A stretch of DNA of 64,000 bases, from contig CAZOAZ010000010.1 in assembly GCA_964577955.1 (NCBI GenBank), forward strand, positions 62,001-126,000, in the 5' to 3' direction. The DNA comes from CADEEX01 sp964577955 (GTDB lineage: Bacteria; Acidobacteriota; Vicinamibacteria; Vicinamibacterales; CAVVIG01). Position 1 is the first letter of the stretch; each line of letters starts with the position of its first letter. The notes under the pieces were generated by a model. It had not been told where the DNA came from. It searched no databases and saw only the letters and a list, made by a program, of their open reading frames with translations. Shown piece by piece: positions 17,641 through 26,090 of the stretch. Position numbers and translations under genes: made by a program.

Positions 17641-17907
17641 GATTCCCTCCGTTGGACGATCTGCAAACTGTTTGTTTGTACAACGCTAACGCAATCGCGC
17701 CAGCGAACCCAATCCCCTTTGGCGGAAATCCCCCTCGCATCGCGAATTAGTCCCCGCGGGCGGCGCACGGTGGCGGAGGCGGCGCCCGACAGTCTCGCCG
17801 GTGCATCGCACAACTTCTTGTCCGTCAAGTGTTTGCCCTGCTCACCGCAATCCGTGACGGCCGGCCCGGGGGCATGCCGTTTGCCATGGCTCGAGCCGAG
17901 GACGGCC

Positions 17908-18789
17908 ATGGCACGATTCATTCGCACGCACCCGCTGGTGACGTATTACCTCCTGACGTTCGGGCTCTCGTGGGGTGGCTTCGTGATCGCCGTCGGGCCA
18001 CGCTCGCTCGTGAGTTCAAACTGGCAGGCCGAGGGCAAATTTCTCGCGGCGGTGATGACCATGCTGGCCGGACCGAGCATCGCCGGCCTGCTTCTGACCG
18101 GTCTTCTCGAGGGACGCACCGGATATCGCGAACTGCTGACGCGCCTCCTCGCCTGGCGCGTCGGCGCTGGCTGGTACCTCGTCGCCATTCTGCCACCAAC
18201 GCTGATCTCGGCCGGCGTGCTGTTTCTGCTCTCGCTGGATGCGCCGCTCTTCACCGCCGACAACAAGATGGCGGTGCTCTTCGGCGGTCTCGGCGCCGGC
18301 GTCACGACGATTCTCGAGGAGATCGGTTGGACCGGCTTCGTCGTGCCGCGGCTGCTTCGGAGTCGAAGCGTCCCCGCCACAGGACTCATCGTCGGGGTGC
18401 TCTGGGGCATCTGGCATTTCCTGCAGCAGGTCTTCATCAGCGGAACGTATGCCGGTGGCATTCCGATCGGTGTGTTTCTGGCGCTGTCGTTCCTGGCGGC
18501 CGTGGCCAACCTGACCGCATTTCGCGTGTTGCTTGTCTGGGTGTATGCCCACACCGCCAGTCTGTTCGTCACCACACTGATGCACGCGATGCTGACGGCG
18601 GCGTCGATCTTCTGGTTCACGGCGGCGACGACCGGGTGGACGTTCCTGACGAGCGTCTGGATCACGGCCGCCATGACCTGGTTGCTCGTTGGCGCCGTCG
18701 CGTTCGGCGAGGGTTGGATCGGTTTGCCCCTGACGGTTCGTGCCGCTGCGGGAAATTCCGCTCGATTTGGCAAAAATCCGGATCGATGA
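17908..18789 (+). CDS. CPBP-family intramembrane metalloprotease
   Basis: The ATG at 17908 follows GAGGA and gives 293 residues (MARFIRTHPLVTYYLLTFGL); the frame is open much further upstream but only as a mirror of katG. There are about eight hydrophobic segments. The three family motifs are visible: EEIGWTGFVVPRLL (the EExxxR-like pair), GVLWGIWHFLQQ, and HAMLTAASIFW. The glutamates and histidines form the membrane-embedded zinc site. CPBP (Abi) proteins process prenylated or small secreted peptides; no peptide substrate is evident nearby. The downstream membrane protein gene starts 24 bp later and may be cotranscribed. Confidence 0.9.
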   Translation: MARFIRTHPLVTYYLLTFGLSWGGFVIAVGPRSLVSSNWQAEGKFLAAVMTMLAGPSIAGLLLTGLLEGRTGYRELLTRLLAWRVGAGWYLVAILPPTLISAGVLFLLSLDAPLFTADNKMAVLFGGLGAGVTTILEEIGWTGFVVPRLLRSRSVPATGLIVGVLWGIWHFLQQVFISGTYAGGIPIGVFLALSFLAAVANLTAFRVLLVWVYAHTASLFVTTLMHAMLTAASIFWFTAATTGWTFLTSVWITAAMTWLLVGAVAFGEGWIGLPLTVRAAAGNSARFGKNPDR

Positions 18790-18813
18790 CGCGCTGGAAT
18801 CACCCGGGTGGCC

Positions 18814-19509
18814 ATGTCGCTGAACCCATCCGCCACTGAACTGACGACGGCGGCGACCGACGCGGCGCTCGGTATCCTCTGCCTCGTGCTCCTGGGACGC
18901 CTTCGCAGGATGCCGGTACGCGAGGCCTTGAAGAGCATGCTGTGGGCGTGGGTGTTCGGTCTCCTGGCAGGGGGATCGTTCATCGGAGCCGTCATTCACG
19001 GTCTCGAGATTCCGCCCTCGTTGCGTTCGGCTTCGTGGGCGGTCATCTACCTCTCGCTCGCTCTCGCCGTCGCGCTCTTCGTCGTCGGCGCGGTCGGCGA
19101 CTGGCACGGCGACGCCGCCGCCCGCCGGCTGCTGCCGTGGAGCCTGGCGACCGCTCTGGCGGTCTTCGTGCTGACGGGTGTCTTCGGCGGCGGGTTCGCC
19201 ATCTTCATCGTGTACGAGGCGGCGGCCATGCTGACGGCACTCGCGATCTATGTATTTCTCGGCGCGCGGCGCCGGGTGCAGGGCGCGAACCGCGTCAGTG
19301 CTGGGATCGTGTTGACGCTGGTGGCTGCGGCGGTTCAGGTCAGCCCGCTCCGGGCCCGGATTGTCGTGCCGTTCGATCACAACGGGCTGTTCCATCTGAT
19401 CCAGATGATCGCGACCGTGACGATCGCGAGCGGCGTGCGGCGTGGCCTCGAAGACGCAGAGCGGACCGCAAGGATTACAGCGCCCGAAGCAAACCGGCGA
19501 TCAGCATGA
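18814..19509 (+). CDS. Multi-pass membrane protein, unknown function
   Basis: From the ATG at 18814 the product has 231 residues with about seven hydrophobic segments, for example MLWAWVFGLLAGGSFIGAVI, AVIYLSLALAVALFVVGAVG and FAIFIVYEAAAMLTALAIYV. An in-frame GTG two codons upstream is an alternative start. Charged residues are few, and a basic loop GARRRVQG suggests orientation. It resembles uncharacterised bacterial membrane proteins related to DUF6962-type sequences, but I cannot assign it firmly. The last 35 bases overlap the convergent membrane protein gene. Confidence 0.65.
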   Translation: MSLNPSATELTTAATDAALGILCLVLLGRLRRMPVREALKSMLWAWVFGLLAGGSFIGAVIHGLEIPPSLRSASWAVIYLSLALAVALFVVGAVGDWHGDAAARRLLPWSLATALAVFVLTGVFGGGFAIFIVYEAAAMLTALAIYVFLGARRRVQGANRVSAGIVLTLVAAAVQVSPLRARIVVPFDHNGLFHLIQMIATVTIASGVRRGLEDAERTARITAPEANRRSA

Positions 19510-19930
19510 ACATCGCCGGAAAGACCGCCACGGCGCCGACGGCATAGAGGCCGAACACCAGCTTGTCGGTGCTGGAGCCGCGCCATCGCAGTCCCCGCTG
19601 ACCGGTGGCCGCCGCGACAATCATCGCGAGCACAGATGTCCATACGAAGAAGACGATCAGCCAGACAGCGAGCAAAACCTGCGGCGTCGGCAGCGCGACC
19701 CATCGGAAAACGGGCGCCAGCGCGATCAGCCACAGGGCGCGCCCGCTGGTTCCGGAGTGGGCCAGGTGCCAACCGGCAACATTTCCATTGAGACGGATCG
19801 CGCGGTGCAGCAACAGTCCGGCGACGAGACTGACGATCATGACGCTCGTGCCGTGGAGCAGCAGATGAATGGGCAGATTTTCCACGACCCCTCGGGACAG
19901 CAAACGCCGCGCCGTCAGGACTGCCGACAC
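19475..19930 (-). CDS. Four-helix membrane protein resembling styrene-oxide isomerase
   Basis: The 151-residue product starts at a GTG (19930). It has four membrane helices and the pattern LHGTSVMIVSLVAGLLL, then NGNVAGWHLAHSGTSGRALW. From memory, StyC-type isomerases share this layout: an HG-M-L-G first helix and a GW-AHSG second-helix start that bind haem and carry out Meinwald rearrangement. The His in the first helix and the Asn-Gly-Trp-His stretch are the likely functional residues. No styrene pathway genes lie nearby, so the substrate is unknown. The end overlaps the convergent membrane gene. Confidence 0.5.
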   Translation of the reverse strand: MSAVLTARRLLSRGVVENLPIHLLLHGTSVMIVSLVAGLLLHRAIRLNGNVAGWHLAHSGTSGRALWLIALAPVFRWVALPTPQVLLAVWLIVFFVWTSVLAMIVAAATGQRGLRWRGSSTDKLVFGLYAVGAVAVFPAMFMLIAGLLRAL

Positions 19931-19995
19931 CGCCTGCGGCGTGAGCTTTGCAACTCGGCGAGCGCCAACGCGACGACAGACCAGAGGGCGGTTGA

Positions 19996-20979
19996 ATGAC
20001 AGGCCCGTATATTCACGATATCGATCCCATTCTCGGCACGCTGTTCGGAGTGCACTTCTGGTGGTACGGACTGAGCTACGCCGCGGGATTCCTGCAGATT
20101 CACCTGTTCATGATGCGGGCGCGAACGCGTCTCGGTCTCACAGAGCGGGAGGTCTACGCGCTGACGTTGTGCGTGACGATCGGCGTGCTGATCGGCGGGC
20201 GGGCGATTGAAGTCTCATTCGACGAGTGGCCGTTCTACCGCGACCATCCGTCGTTCATCCCGGCGTTGTGGCTGGGCGGCATGGCCACCCACGGTCTGCT
20301 GCTTGGCGCCGCTGCCGGGGCGACGCTGTTCTCGTTCGCGTACCGGAAACCGCTGCTCGAAATCGCCGACGCGCTGGTCATCCCCGGAGCGTTCCTCATG
20401 GGCATCGGCCGCATGGGCAACTTCATCGACGGGCTGATCGTCGGCCGCGTGACCGACGTCGCGTGGGCCGTGCAGTTTCCGGACGCCGTCGGTTTCCGTC
20501 ATCCGATCGTGCTCTATGACGGGGCGAAGAATCTGCTGTTGATTCCGTATCTGCTCTGGGTGCGGCGCACCAATCCTACCCCTGGTGCGACGACCGCGCA
20601 GTTCGTGTTCTGGTATCCGTTCCTGCGCATCTGGCTCGACCTCTTCCGCGACTATCCCACGCACCGTCTTGCGCTCGGCACCGGCCAGACGCTCAACATC
20701 GTCATGGCCGCCATTGGATTGGCGCTGCTCTATCGATCGCGGCTCCGTCGGCTCGGGCGGCTGAGAGCCAGACCGAACCCGCTGCGATCGACGCCGGTCA
20801 CCGCTGTCGCACCGCGTCTCGGGCAACGCGTCGCGCTGGCCGCGGTGCTGCTCTTCTCGCTCACCATCGCGAGCAACTGGACGCAGGATGTTCCGGCGCG
20901 CTATGGCAAGCGGCACCCAGGCCTGACCCATTCGTGGCTCTACCCGGCGATCGATACGTCGCCGCGGCCTTCGTCATGA
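19996..20979 (+). CDS. lgt: Lgt-family prolipoprotein diacylglyceryl transferase, atypical
   Basis: The 327-residue, seven-helix protein shows the Lgt landmarks: VHFWWYGLSYAAGF, GGMATHGLLLGAAAG with His99 matching the E. coli His103 site, and GRMGNFIDGLIVGR with Arg139 and Asn142 matching Arg143 and Asn146. The residue matching the conserved Glu151 is Leu147. The late motif is RHPIVLYDGAKN instead of the usual HP-QLYE. Lgt attaches diacylglycerol to the lipobox cysteine of prolipoproteins, a needed step given the lipoproteins in this window. The changed Glu means this may be a second, specialised copy. A long basic and hydrophobic tail follows residue 250. Confidence 0.75.
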   Translation: MTGPYIHDIDPILGTLFGVHFWWYGLSYAAGFLQIHLFMMRARTRLGLTEREVYALTLCVTIGVLIGGRAIEVSFDEWPFYRDHPSFIPALWLGGMATHGLLLGAAAGATLFSFAYRKPLLEIADALVIPGAFLMGIGRMGNFIDGLIVGRVTDVAWAVQFPDAVGFRHPIVLYDGAKNLLLIPYLLWVRRTNPTPGATTAQFVFWYPFLRIWLDLFRDYPTHRLALGTGQTLNIVMAAIGLALLYRSRLRRLGRLRARPNPLRSTPVTAVAPRLGQRVALAAVLLFSLTIASNWTQDVPARYGKRHPGLTHSWLYPAIDTSPRPSS

Positions 20980-21073
20980 ACATGCCGGGAAACGGCTTCG
21001 GAGATGTGAGCCGAGCAGACGGGAGGGCGATCCGTTGCCGACTTGGTGGCGTGTGGCGAGGTCGGATGACGGC

Positions 21074-21337
21074 CGAGACGAGCGAAGCGAAGTCTTCAGC
21101 TAAAGAGGGATTCGGTCTATCTCGCAGCCTGAGCGGGACGAGACGAGCAAAGCGAAGTCTTCAGTGAGCGTGGGATTCTTACTATCTCGCCAGGCTGAGG
21201 GGGACGAGACGAGCAAAGCGAAGTCTTCAGTGAGCGTGGGATTCTTACTATCTCGCCACGCTGAGGGGGACGAGACGAGCAAAGCGAAGTCTTCAGCTGA
21301 AGAGGGATTCGGTCCGTCTGGCCGAGGCGAAGCCGAA
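21074..21337. repeat. 66-bp tandem repeat, four copies, next to tRNA-Ser
   Basis: Copies start at about 21075, 21140, 21206 and 21272, a period of 65-66 bases, each opening with GAGACGAGCAAAGCGAAGTC or a close variant. Copies two and three are almost identical, while one and four diverge in the second half. Each contains GGGATTC, which resembles the T-arm of the tRNA-Ser gene 100 bases further on. There are no unique spacers, so this is not a CRISPR array. Open frames across it only reflect the repetition. Confidence 0.8.
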
Positions 21338-21435
21338 GGCCGACTAACCGCCGCGAGGGATTCGAGCCGAGTCGCGGCGAGAGCCGCGCGCCGGCCTGAA
21401 GACCTCTCTGCTCCGCCACACGAGCGGAGCGAAGT

Positions 21436-21526
<91 letters not shown>

Positions 21527-21573
21527 GCGTCGACAATCAGGCCAGACACCCCATTGTAACGTCGCGCATCCAC

Positions 21574-22635
21574 CTACCGCCGCGCCGCCAGCTTCTCGAC
21601 CGCCGCCGCGAGATCGGTATCGTCCGGACCGACCATTCGAACCAGACGGCCGTCGGCGCCGATGAGCGCCACCGCCGGCAAGCGCTGGATGCCGAACACG
21701 CGAAACGCCTGTCCATCGCTATCGACCGCCATCGGAACACGCGGCTTCATACGCGTCTCGTAGGCCGCGAGTGCCTTCGGCGTCGTCCAGAGATGCGCCA
21801 CGACGCCGAGCCAGTCGATGGTGCCAGCCTGGGACAGGCCGTCAACCAGCTCGCGGGTGCGGCGACAGGCGTCGACCGTCGCTGGTTCGGTGTCCTTCAA
21901 ATAGCTCTCGCACCAGGTCGACGTGAACAGGATGGCTCGGGGTCGCGCGGTGGCGCCGCGCGTCAACCGGACTGGCCTGTCGTCGGGACCGCGCAGGTCA
22001 AGAGCCGGCACGAGGTCGCCTCGCTTCAACGTCGCGAGCGACTCGACCTTTGCGGCTGCGATTGGTGCATTCGTGGGAGCGCCCGCGAGCACGCGTTGAA
22101 TCGCGGCATCGAGCTTCGGGCCATCCTGATGTCCGGCGTACGCAATCCGGCCGTCGCTGCCGATCAAGACGTGCACGGGCGTCGCCTCCATCTTGAGCCA
22201 GGCGCCCAGGCTTCCGTCGTCGATCGCGACCGGCATGCGCAACGTCGCCCCGGTCACAAACGCGCGCACTTTGGCGGCGTCGTCGCCGACCCCGGCGTCG
22301 ACGGCGACGATTTGCATGCGATCGCCAAATGTCTCGTAGATCTTCTGGAGCCCCGGCATCTGCGCCCGGCAGGGGATGCAGTAGGTGGCCCAGAGCTTGA
22401 GGTAGACCGGCTTGCGGCCGTAGTTCCTCACGATGTCAATCGTGCCGCCGTCGATCGATCGGAGCGTGATTGAGGGACCGGGCGCACCGACCAGGCGCGT
22501 CAGTTGCGGATCTTCCGCGACATAGCCACTGTCACCTGGTTTGGCCGCTGGATAGTCCAGCTTTTGACCAACGCCACGGCCGACGCTCGCGGTGCAGAAA
22601 CAGAGGGCCAGAAGGGCGACGTAACGCCTGGACAT
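21574..22635 (-). CDS. TlpA-like exported thioredoxin-fold protein with two domains
   Basis: The 353-residue product has a signal peptide (MSRRYVALLALCFCTASVG). Residues 50-190 form a TlpA/ResA-type domain with the redox motif CIPC in LKLWATYCIPCRAQMPGL and the cis-Pro region MEATPVHVLIGSDGRI. A second thioredoxin-like domain in residues 210-353 has ILFTSTWCESYLKD, where only one cysteine remains, and ends QRLPAVALIGADGRLVRMVG. The first domain probably reduces or exchanges disulfides in the periplasm. The second is likely structural or works through one cysteine. It lies between tRNA-Ser and the S1 gene, which is transcribed the same way with a 39-bp gap. Confidence 0.82.
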   Translation of the reverse strand: MSRRYVALLALCFCTASVGRGVGQKLDYPAAKPGDSGYVAEDPQLTRLVGAPGPSITLRSIDGGTIDIVRNYGRKPVYLKLWATYCIPCRAQMPGLQKIYETFGDRMQIVAVDAGVGDDAAKVRAFVTGATLRMPVAIDDGSLGAWLKMEATPVHVLIGSDGRIAYAGHQDGPKLDAAIQRVLAGAPTNAPIAAAKVESLATLKRGDLVPALDLRGPDDRPVRLTRGATARPRAILFTSTWCESYLKDTEPATVDACRRTRELVDGLSQAGTIDWLGVVAHLWTTPKALAAYETRMKPRVPMAVDSDGQAFRVFGIQRLPAVALIGADGRLVRMVGPDDTDLAAAVEKLAARR

Positions 22636-22674
22636 GTGCGTACCCTATACCTTCAGCGGTCTGACTGTCGTGCC

Positions 22675-24096
22675 CTAGCGCTTGAGTGCGTTTCGGAGCT
22701 TGTCTGCCAGCGACCCGAGCGAGGCAGGGGCGGCCACGTCGGAGCGCTCGGAGTACTCGCGGACTTCGTCGGCTTCGCGCGCGTCGTTGATGGCTTTGCG
22801 GGAAACGCGAATCCGTCGGCCAGCCGCGTCGGCTTCGAGGACCACGACCTCAATGTCGGAACCAATAGGAAGAGCCTTTGCCGCGTCGGCCTCCTTTGCG
22901 AGACCGGTTTCGCTGAACGGCATCAGGGCCGTACGGCCGGGCGCCAGGAAGACGAAAACGCCGAACTTCTCGTGACGTTCAATCTTTCCGGTCACCCGCG
23001 CGCCTGCCACGATGCCGCTCTGCACGACGGCAGTCGCCGCGCGTGACGTCCCCTCGGGAACGAGCGCGAGGCCAATCCGTTTCTTCTCGACGTCGATGGT
23101 CAGGATTTCGAACGCCGCAGTCGTGCCGACGGGCGCGGCCTTTGCCCAGCCCTTCGAATGGCCAGTCGGCGCGAAGGTGGAGACGTGCGCAAGCCCCTCG
23201 AGTCCTGGCTCGAGCTCGACGAAGGCGCCGAACTCCGTCTGCCGCGTGACCTTGCCCGTCCGCACCTGTCCGACCGCATAGTTGTCCTGCACCGTCGTCC
23301 ACGGATCCGCGGTCAGTTGTTTCAATCCGAGCGCGATCTTGTCCTCGTCGACGCGCAGGACCTTCACGGTGATTGCTTCGCCCGCCTTCAGCAGGTTCGC
23401 GGGATCGGACACGCGCGACCAGCCGATTTCCGACACGTGCAGCAAGCCCTGGACGCCGGCGCCCAGGTCGACAAAGGCGCCGAAATCGCGCACCGAGGCG
23501 ACGTGGCCGGTGACGATCGCGCCCGGCACGATCGCCTTGCGGATCGCCACCGCGTCCGCCCGCCGCTCGTCCTCGAGCAGTACCCGGCGAGAAACGATCA
23601 GATTCCGTCCGCCTTCCTTGTATTCGGTGATCCGGAACGTATAAACACGTCCGACGTGTTCCGCCGCGTTCGTCGTGCGGACGATATCGATTTGCGACAT
23701 CGGACAGAAGGCGCGCTGCTTGCCGATGCGAACCTCGAACCCGCCTTTGACCTCCTGAACCACCTTGCCTTCAACCGCGAGCCCGGACTGATACGCGTCT
23801 TCGAGCTGGCGATTGGTCGCGCTGCCACGCGCCAGGCGCCGGGACAACGTGAGACCGCCCTCGGTCGAGGTCACCATCGCCTGAATGCGGTCACCGACCG
23901 CAACCTCGAGCGCGCCGTCGTCGTCCTTGAGCTCGGCAATATCGATCATTGCCTCGCCTTTGCCGCCGACATCCACGAACGCCACGGCCGGACCAATGGC
24001 GACCACAGTCCCTTCGACGGTCTGACCGCGCCCGATCCGTTTCGTCTTCAACGACGCTTCGAACATCGCCGCGAAGTCTTCAGTGTTGTCGCTCAA
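22675..24096 (-). CDS. S1 RNA-binding-domain protein (S1-like)
   Basis: The 473-residue protein is a string of about five S1 (OB-fold) domains. The best preserved is GAIVTGHVASVRDFGAFVDL followed by GLLHVSEIGW. Others are GRGQTVEGTVVAIGPAVAFV, AVGQVRTGKVTRQTEFGAFV and VTGKIERHEKFGVFVFLAPG. Ribosomal protein S1 of most bacteria has six domains and about 550 residues, so this is a shorter relative. It could be the S1 of this organism or a separate RNA-binding regulator. It has no cmk or ihfB neighbours of the kind usually found with rpsA. Confidence 0.85.
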   Translation of the reverse strand: MSDNTEDFAAMFEASLKTKRIGRGQTVEGTVVAIGPAVAFVDVGGKGEAMIDIAELKDDDGALEVAVGDRIQAMVTSTEGGLTLSRRLARGSATNRQLEDAYQSGLAVEGKVVQEVKGGFEVRIGKQRAFCPMSQIDIVRTTNAAEHVGRVYTFRITEYKEGGRNLIVSRRVLLEDERRADAVAIRKAIVPGAIVTGHVASVRDFGAFVDLGAGVQGLLHVSEIGWSRVSDPANLLKAGEAITVKVLRVDEDKIALGLKQLTADPWTTVQDNYAVGQVRTGKVTRQTEFGAFVELEPGLEGLAHVSTFAPTGHSKGWAKAAPVGTTAAFEILTIDVEKKRIGLALVPEGTSRAATAVVQSGIVAGARVTGKIERHEKFGVFVFLAPGRTALMPFSETGLAKEADAAKALPIGSDIEVVVLEADAAGRRIRVSRKAINDAREADEVREYSERSDVAAPASLGSLADKLRNALKR

Positions 24097-24222
24097 AACT
24101 CTCCCCTTGGCCGGTCACCCTGGCTGAACCGAATGGATATCGTGCCACATAGGGGACGAGAGTGGTATCCTGCGCGGCCAGCCGGCATCTAAGGGGCTGG
24201 CTCGAAGATGATGGAGGATCAG

Positions 24223-24939
24223 ATGGACGCTGCAGACAAAACCTATCGTCGTGGGTTCCTCGGCCGCGTGCTGGGCGCCGCCGCGGCTGCCGCAGCGGTG
24301 CCGTTCGTCGGCACCAGCAGCGTGGAGGCGCAGCAGGGCAATCCGGATGCGTGGATCAACAGTGTCAAAGGCACGCATCGCACCCTGTTCGACTTCCCGC
24401 AACACAAGAACGGCGTGCCGCTTTTGCACATCCTGAACTACGTGAACACCTATCAGGCGGCGTACAAGACGACGGCCGGTCAGGTGGGCGCGGTCGGCAC
24501 GTTCTACGGCATCGGTCCGCAGTCGAGCATCTCGCTCGCGTTCAACGACGCGATGTGGGCGAAGTACGCGCTCGGCGACTATACCGGCTTGAAGGACAAG
24601 GCCGGGCGCGCTTACACGCGCAATCTGTTCCATCGGCCCACGGCCGACGAATTGCCGCTGCTGATGCAGGCCATGGGGACGCCGATCATCCCGGGCTTTG
24701 GCGAGGCACTACCGGCCATCGGCATCGAGAGCCTGCAGAAGATGGGGACGACGTTCCTGATTTGCGCGAATGCGCTGGGCGCGTGGTGCCAGGAACTCGA
24801 AGTTCGCGGCAAGGGCAAGATGGCCGACATCGAGAAGGATCTGCGCGCGAATCTCCTGCCGGGTGTCGTCGTGGTCCCGGCGATGGTGATCGCGATCGAG
24901 AAGGCTCAGACGGCTGGGATCCGCTACAACCGGCAGTAG
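24223..24939 (+). CDS. Tat-exported DsrE-like protein
   Basis: The ATG at 24223 is preceded by GGAGG, better than the ATG five codons upstream. The 238-residue product begins with a twin-arginine signal (TYRRGFLGRVLGAAAAAAAV, cleavage after VEAQ), so it is folded before export and may carry a cofactor. The mature part, with LLHILNYVNTYQAAYKTTAG, AVGTFYGIGPQSSISLAFND and TTFLICANALGAWCQELEV, resembles the DsrE/DsrF sulfur-relay fold in which an exposed Cys carries sulfur. Here Cys in ICANALG is the candidate. No sulfur-oxidation genes are close. Confidence 0.65.
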   Translation: MDAADKTYRRGFLGRVLGAAAAAAAVPFVGTSSVEAQQGNPDAWINSVKGTHRTLFDFPQHKNGVPLLHILNYVNTYQAAYKTTAGQVGAVGTFYGIGPQSSISLAFNDAMWAKYALGDYTGLKDKAGRAYTRNLFHRPTADELPLLMQAMGTPIIPGFGEALPAIGIESLQKMGTTFLICANALGAWCQELEVRGKGKMADIEKDLRANLLPGVVVVPAMVIAIEKAQTAGIRYNRQ

Positions 24940-24954
24940 TCGGTGCGCCGGTAG

Positions 24955-24974
24955 GGACAGCCTTTAGGCTGTCC
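24955..24974. repeat. REP-like palindrome, reverse orientation
   Basis: GGACAGCC, TTTA and GGCTGTCC form a perfect 8-bp stem. Here CGGTAGG precedes the stem instead of following it, so this copy is inverted relative to 10618 and 35159. Confidence 0.75.
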
Positions 24975-25025
24975 GTCGTCACTTCTTGATCCAGATCAAT
25001 GGCCGGTTTCCGGCCGGCAGCTACC

Positions 25026-25069
25026 GTGTGCATACACCGTTCGAATGGTTCGAACCTGGTGATGCACAC
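25026..25069. promoter_or_regulatory. 44-bp dyad just upstream of a lipoprotein start
   Basis: GTGTGCAT at 25026-25033 pairs perfectly with ATGCACAC at 25062-25069, and inside lie CACC/GGTG and two GTTCGAA words. The dyad ends 11 bases before the ATG at 25081 and touches the Shine-Dalgarno GGAG (25070-25073). It could be an operator or an RNA hairpin controlling translation. Confidence 0.55.
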
Positions 25070-25080
25070 GGAGCTCGCAC

Positions 25081-25608
25081 ATGTTTCTCGCCCGCCGCAA
25101 CACCTTCACTCACCTGACGCTCGCATCGCTCGCCCTGACCGCCGCGCTGACCGCCGGCGCGTGTGCGGACGCCAACCCCGCTGCGCCGACGACCGGTCCG
25201 GCAACCGGCACCAGTTCGAGCAGCAACGACACCGCCTCGGTGGTCGGCACGTATCAGCTCGCCGCCGTGGACGGCCAGACCGTCCCGTGCGTCTTCGACT
25301 CGTTCTCGCCCGGCCCTGGTTACTTGATGCAGATGCGCGCGGTCGACGGCAGCATTCGATTGAACACGGACGGCACGTACCGTGAGGAATACCAGACCGA
25401 ACTCTCAGGGAGCGGCAGCATTCACGGCATCGTGAACGGCGTGTTGGCGACCGGACACTACACCGTCGCCGGCAACACGATCACCTTGACGCCGAACTCC
25501 GGCGGGTCGCTCCATGCCACCTACTCCGTGTCCGACATCAGCATCGTCGTCGAAGCCCCCGGACTCAATGGCCAGCCGGATCGTGCGACGTTCACCTTCC
25601 GTCGCTAG
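25081..25608 (+). CDS. Putative lipoprotein of unknown function
   Basis: The 175-residue product starts with a signal peptide and a lipobox-like stretch (LTAALTAGAC, Cys27-28 region), then a Pro/Thr/Ser-rich linker typical of lipoproteins. The remainder is a beta-rich domain (SVVGTYQLAAVDGQTVPCVF, IRLNTDGTYREEYQTELSG, ATGHYTVAGNTITLTPNSG), a layout like lipocalin-type META or DUF-style small barrels. The ATG follows a strong dyad and GGAG. The TAG stop (25606-25608) is part of the CTAG end of MITE copy 2, so the insertion appears to have kept the protein intact. Function unknown. Confidence 0.72.
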   Translation: MFLARRNTFTHLTLASLALTAALTAGACADANPAAPTTGPATGTSSSSNDTASVVGTYQLAAVDGQTVPCVFDSFSPGPGYLMQMRAVDGSIRLNTDGTYREEYQTELSGSGSIHGIVNGVLATGHYTVAGNTITLTPNSGGSLHATYSVSDISIVVEAPGLNGQPDRATFTFRR

Positions 25609-25770
25609 TGGCCTGTCCACGCTGAAGCAGTACCGATTGCCGGAGCGCGGCGCCCGGATCGCAAGGCGCGAAGAGCGAGCTTATTGGGCATAAGTGAGCG
25701 ATGAGCAACGCCGCGAGGCGGGATGCCCCGCCCGGCAGGCGGTACTGCTTCAGCGTGGACAGGCCACTAG
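25605..25770. mobile_element. MITE-like 166-bp element, copy 2
   Basis: By eye identical over its whole length to 14249-14414, in the same orientation, with the same 31-base terminal inverted repeats including CTAG ends. It begins exactly at the CTAG that carries the stop codon of the lipoprotein gene. It is followed at once by TGGAG and the ATG of the glyoxalase remnant, so the right end may supply that gene's ribosome-binding site. Two identical copies about 11 kb apart suggest recent movement. Confidence 0.85.
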
Positions 25771-25781
25771 TGGAGCAAGCC

Positions 25782-26090
25782 ATGGATCAGAACTACAGGC
25801 TGCCAGCCGCGACGCGGCGGGCGGGACGCATCCACCTCCTGGTCATACCGGACCCTTTCACTTCGCGCTGCTCTATCCGGATGCGAGCGCTCTCGGCCAT
25901 GCCGTTGCGCGGGTTCTGGCCCGCGGCTGGCGCATCGACGGCGCTCGCGATCATGGCGCGACCCTGTCCGCGTATCTCAAGGATCCGGACGGGAACGGCA
26001 TCGAGCTCTACTACGACCGGCCGCGCCGCGACTGGTTCGACATCGATGGCCGCTTCATCGTGAAGAACGATCGTATCGACGTGGCGGCGC
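25782..26090 (+). pseudogene. Glyoxalase (VOC) gene remnant with internal deletion
   Basis: An ATG at 25782 with GGAG in front starts MDQNYRLPAATRRAGRIHLL, which looks like the start of a catechol-dioxygenase-type VOC protein. After about 20 residues the homology jumps to another frame: GPFHFALLYPDASALGHAVA and KDPDGNGIELYYDRPRRDWF, which are the middle and metal-binding end of the same family. About 50 residues are missing between the two parts and the frame has shifted. The C-terminal frame then runs without its own stop into the next remnant. I judge it non-functional. Confidence 0.7.

Noticed and set aside
16564..17907. Long upstream extension of the CPBP protease frame
   Set aside because: This part is antisense to katG, which has full motifs. 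The protease start with GAGGA lies at 17908.
21100..21282. Open frame with a repeated 22-residue peptide
   Set aside because: It is produced by the tandem DNA repeat, has no ribosome-binding site and lies between a gene end and a tRNA.
21074..21337. Possible CRISPR array
   Set aside because: The period is regular, but the units are whole 66-bp tandem copies with no unique spacers and no cas genes nearby.
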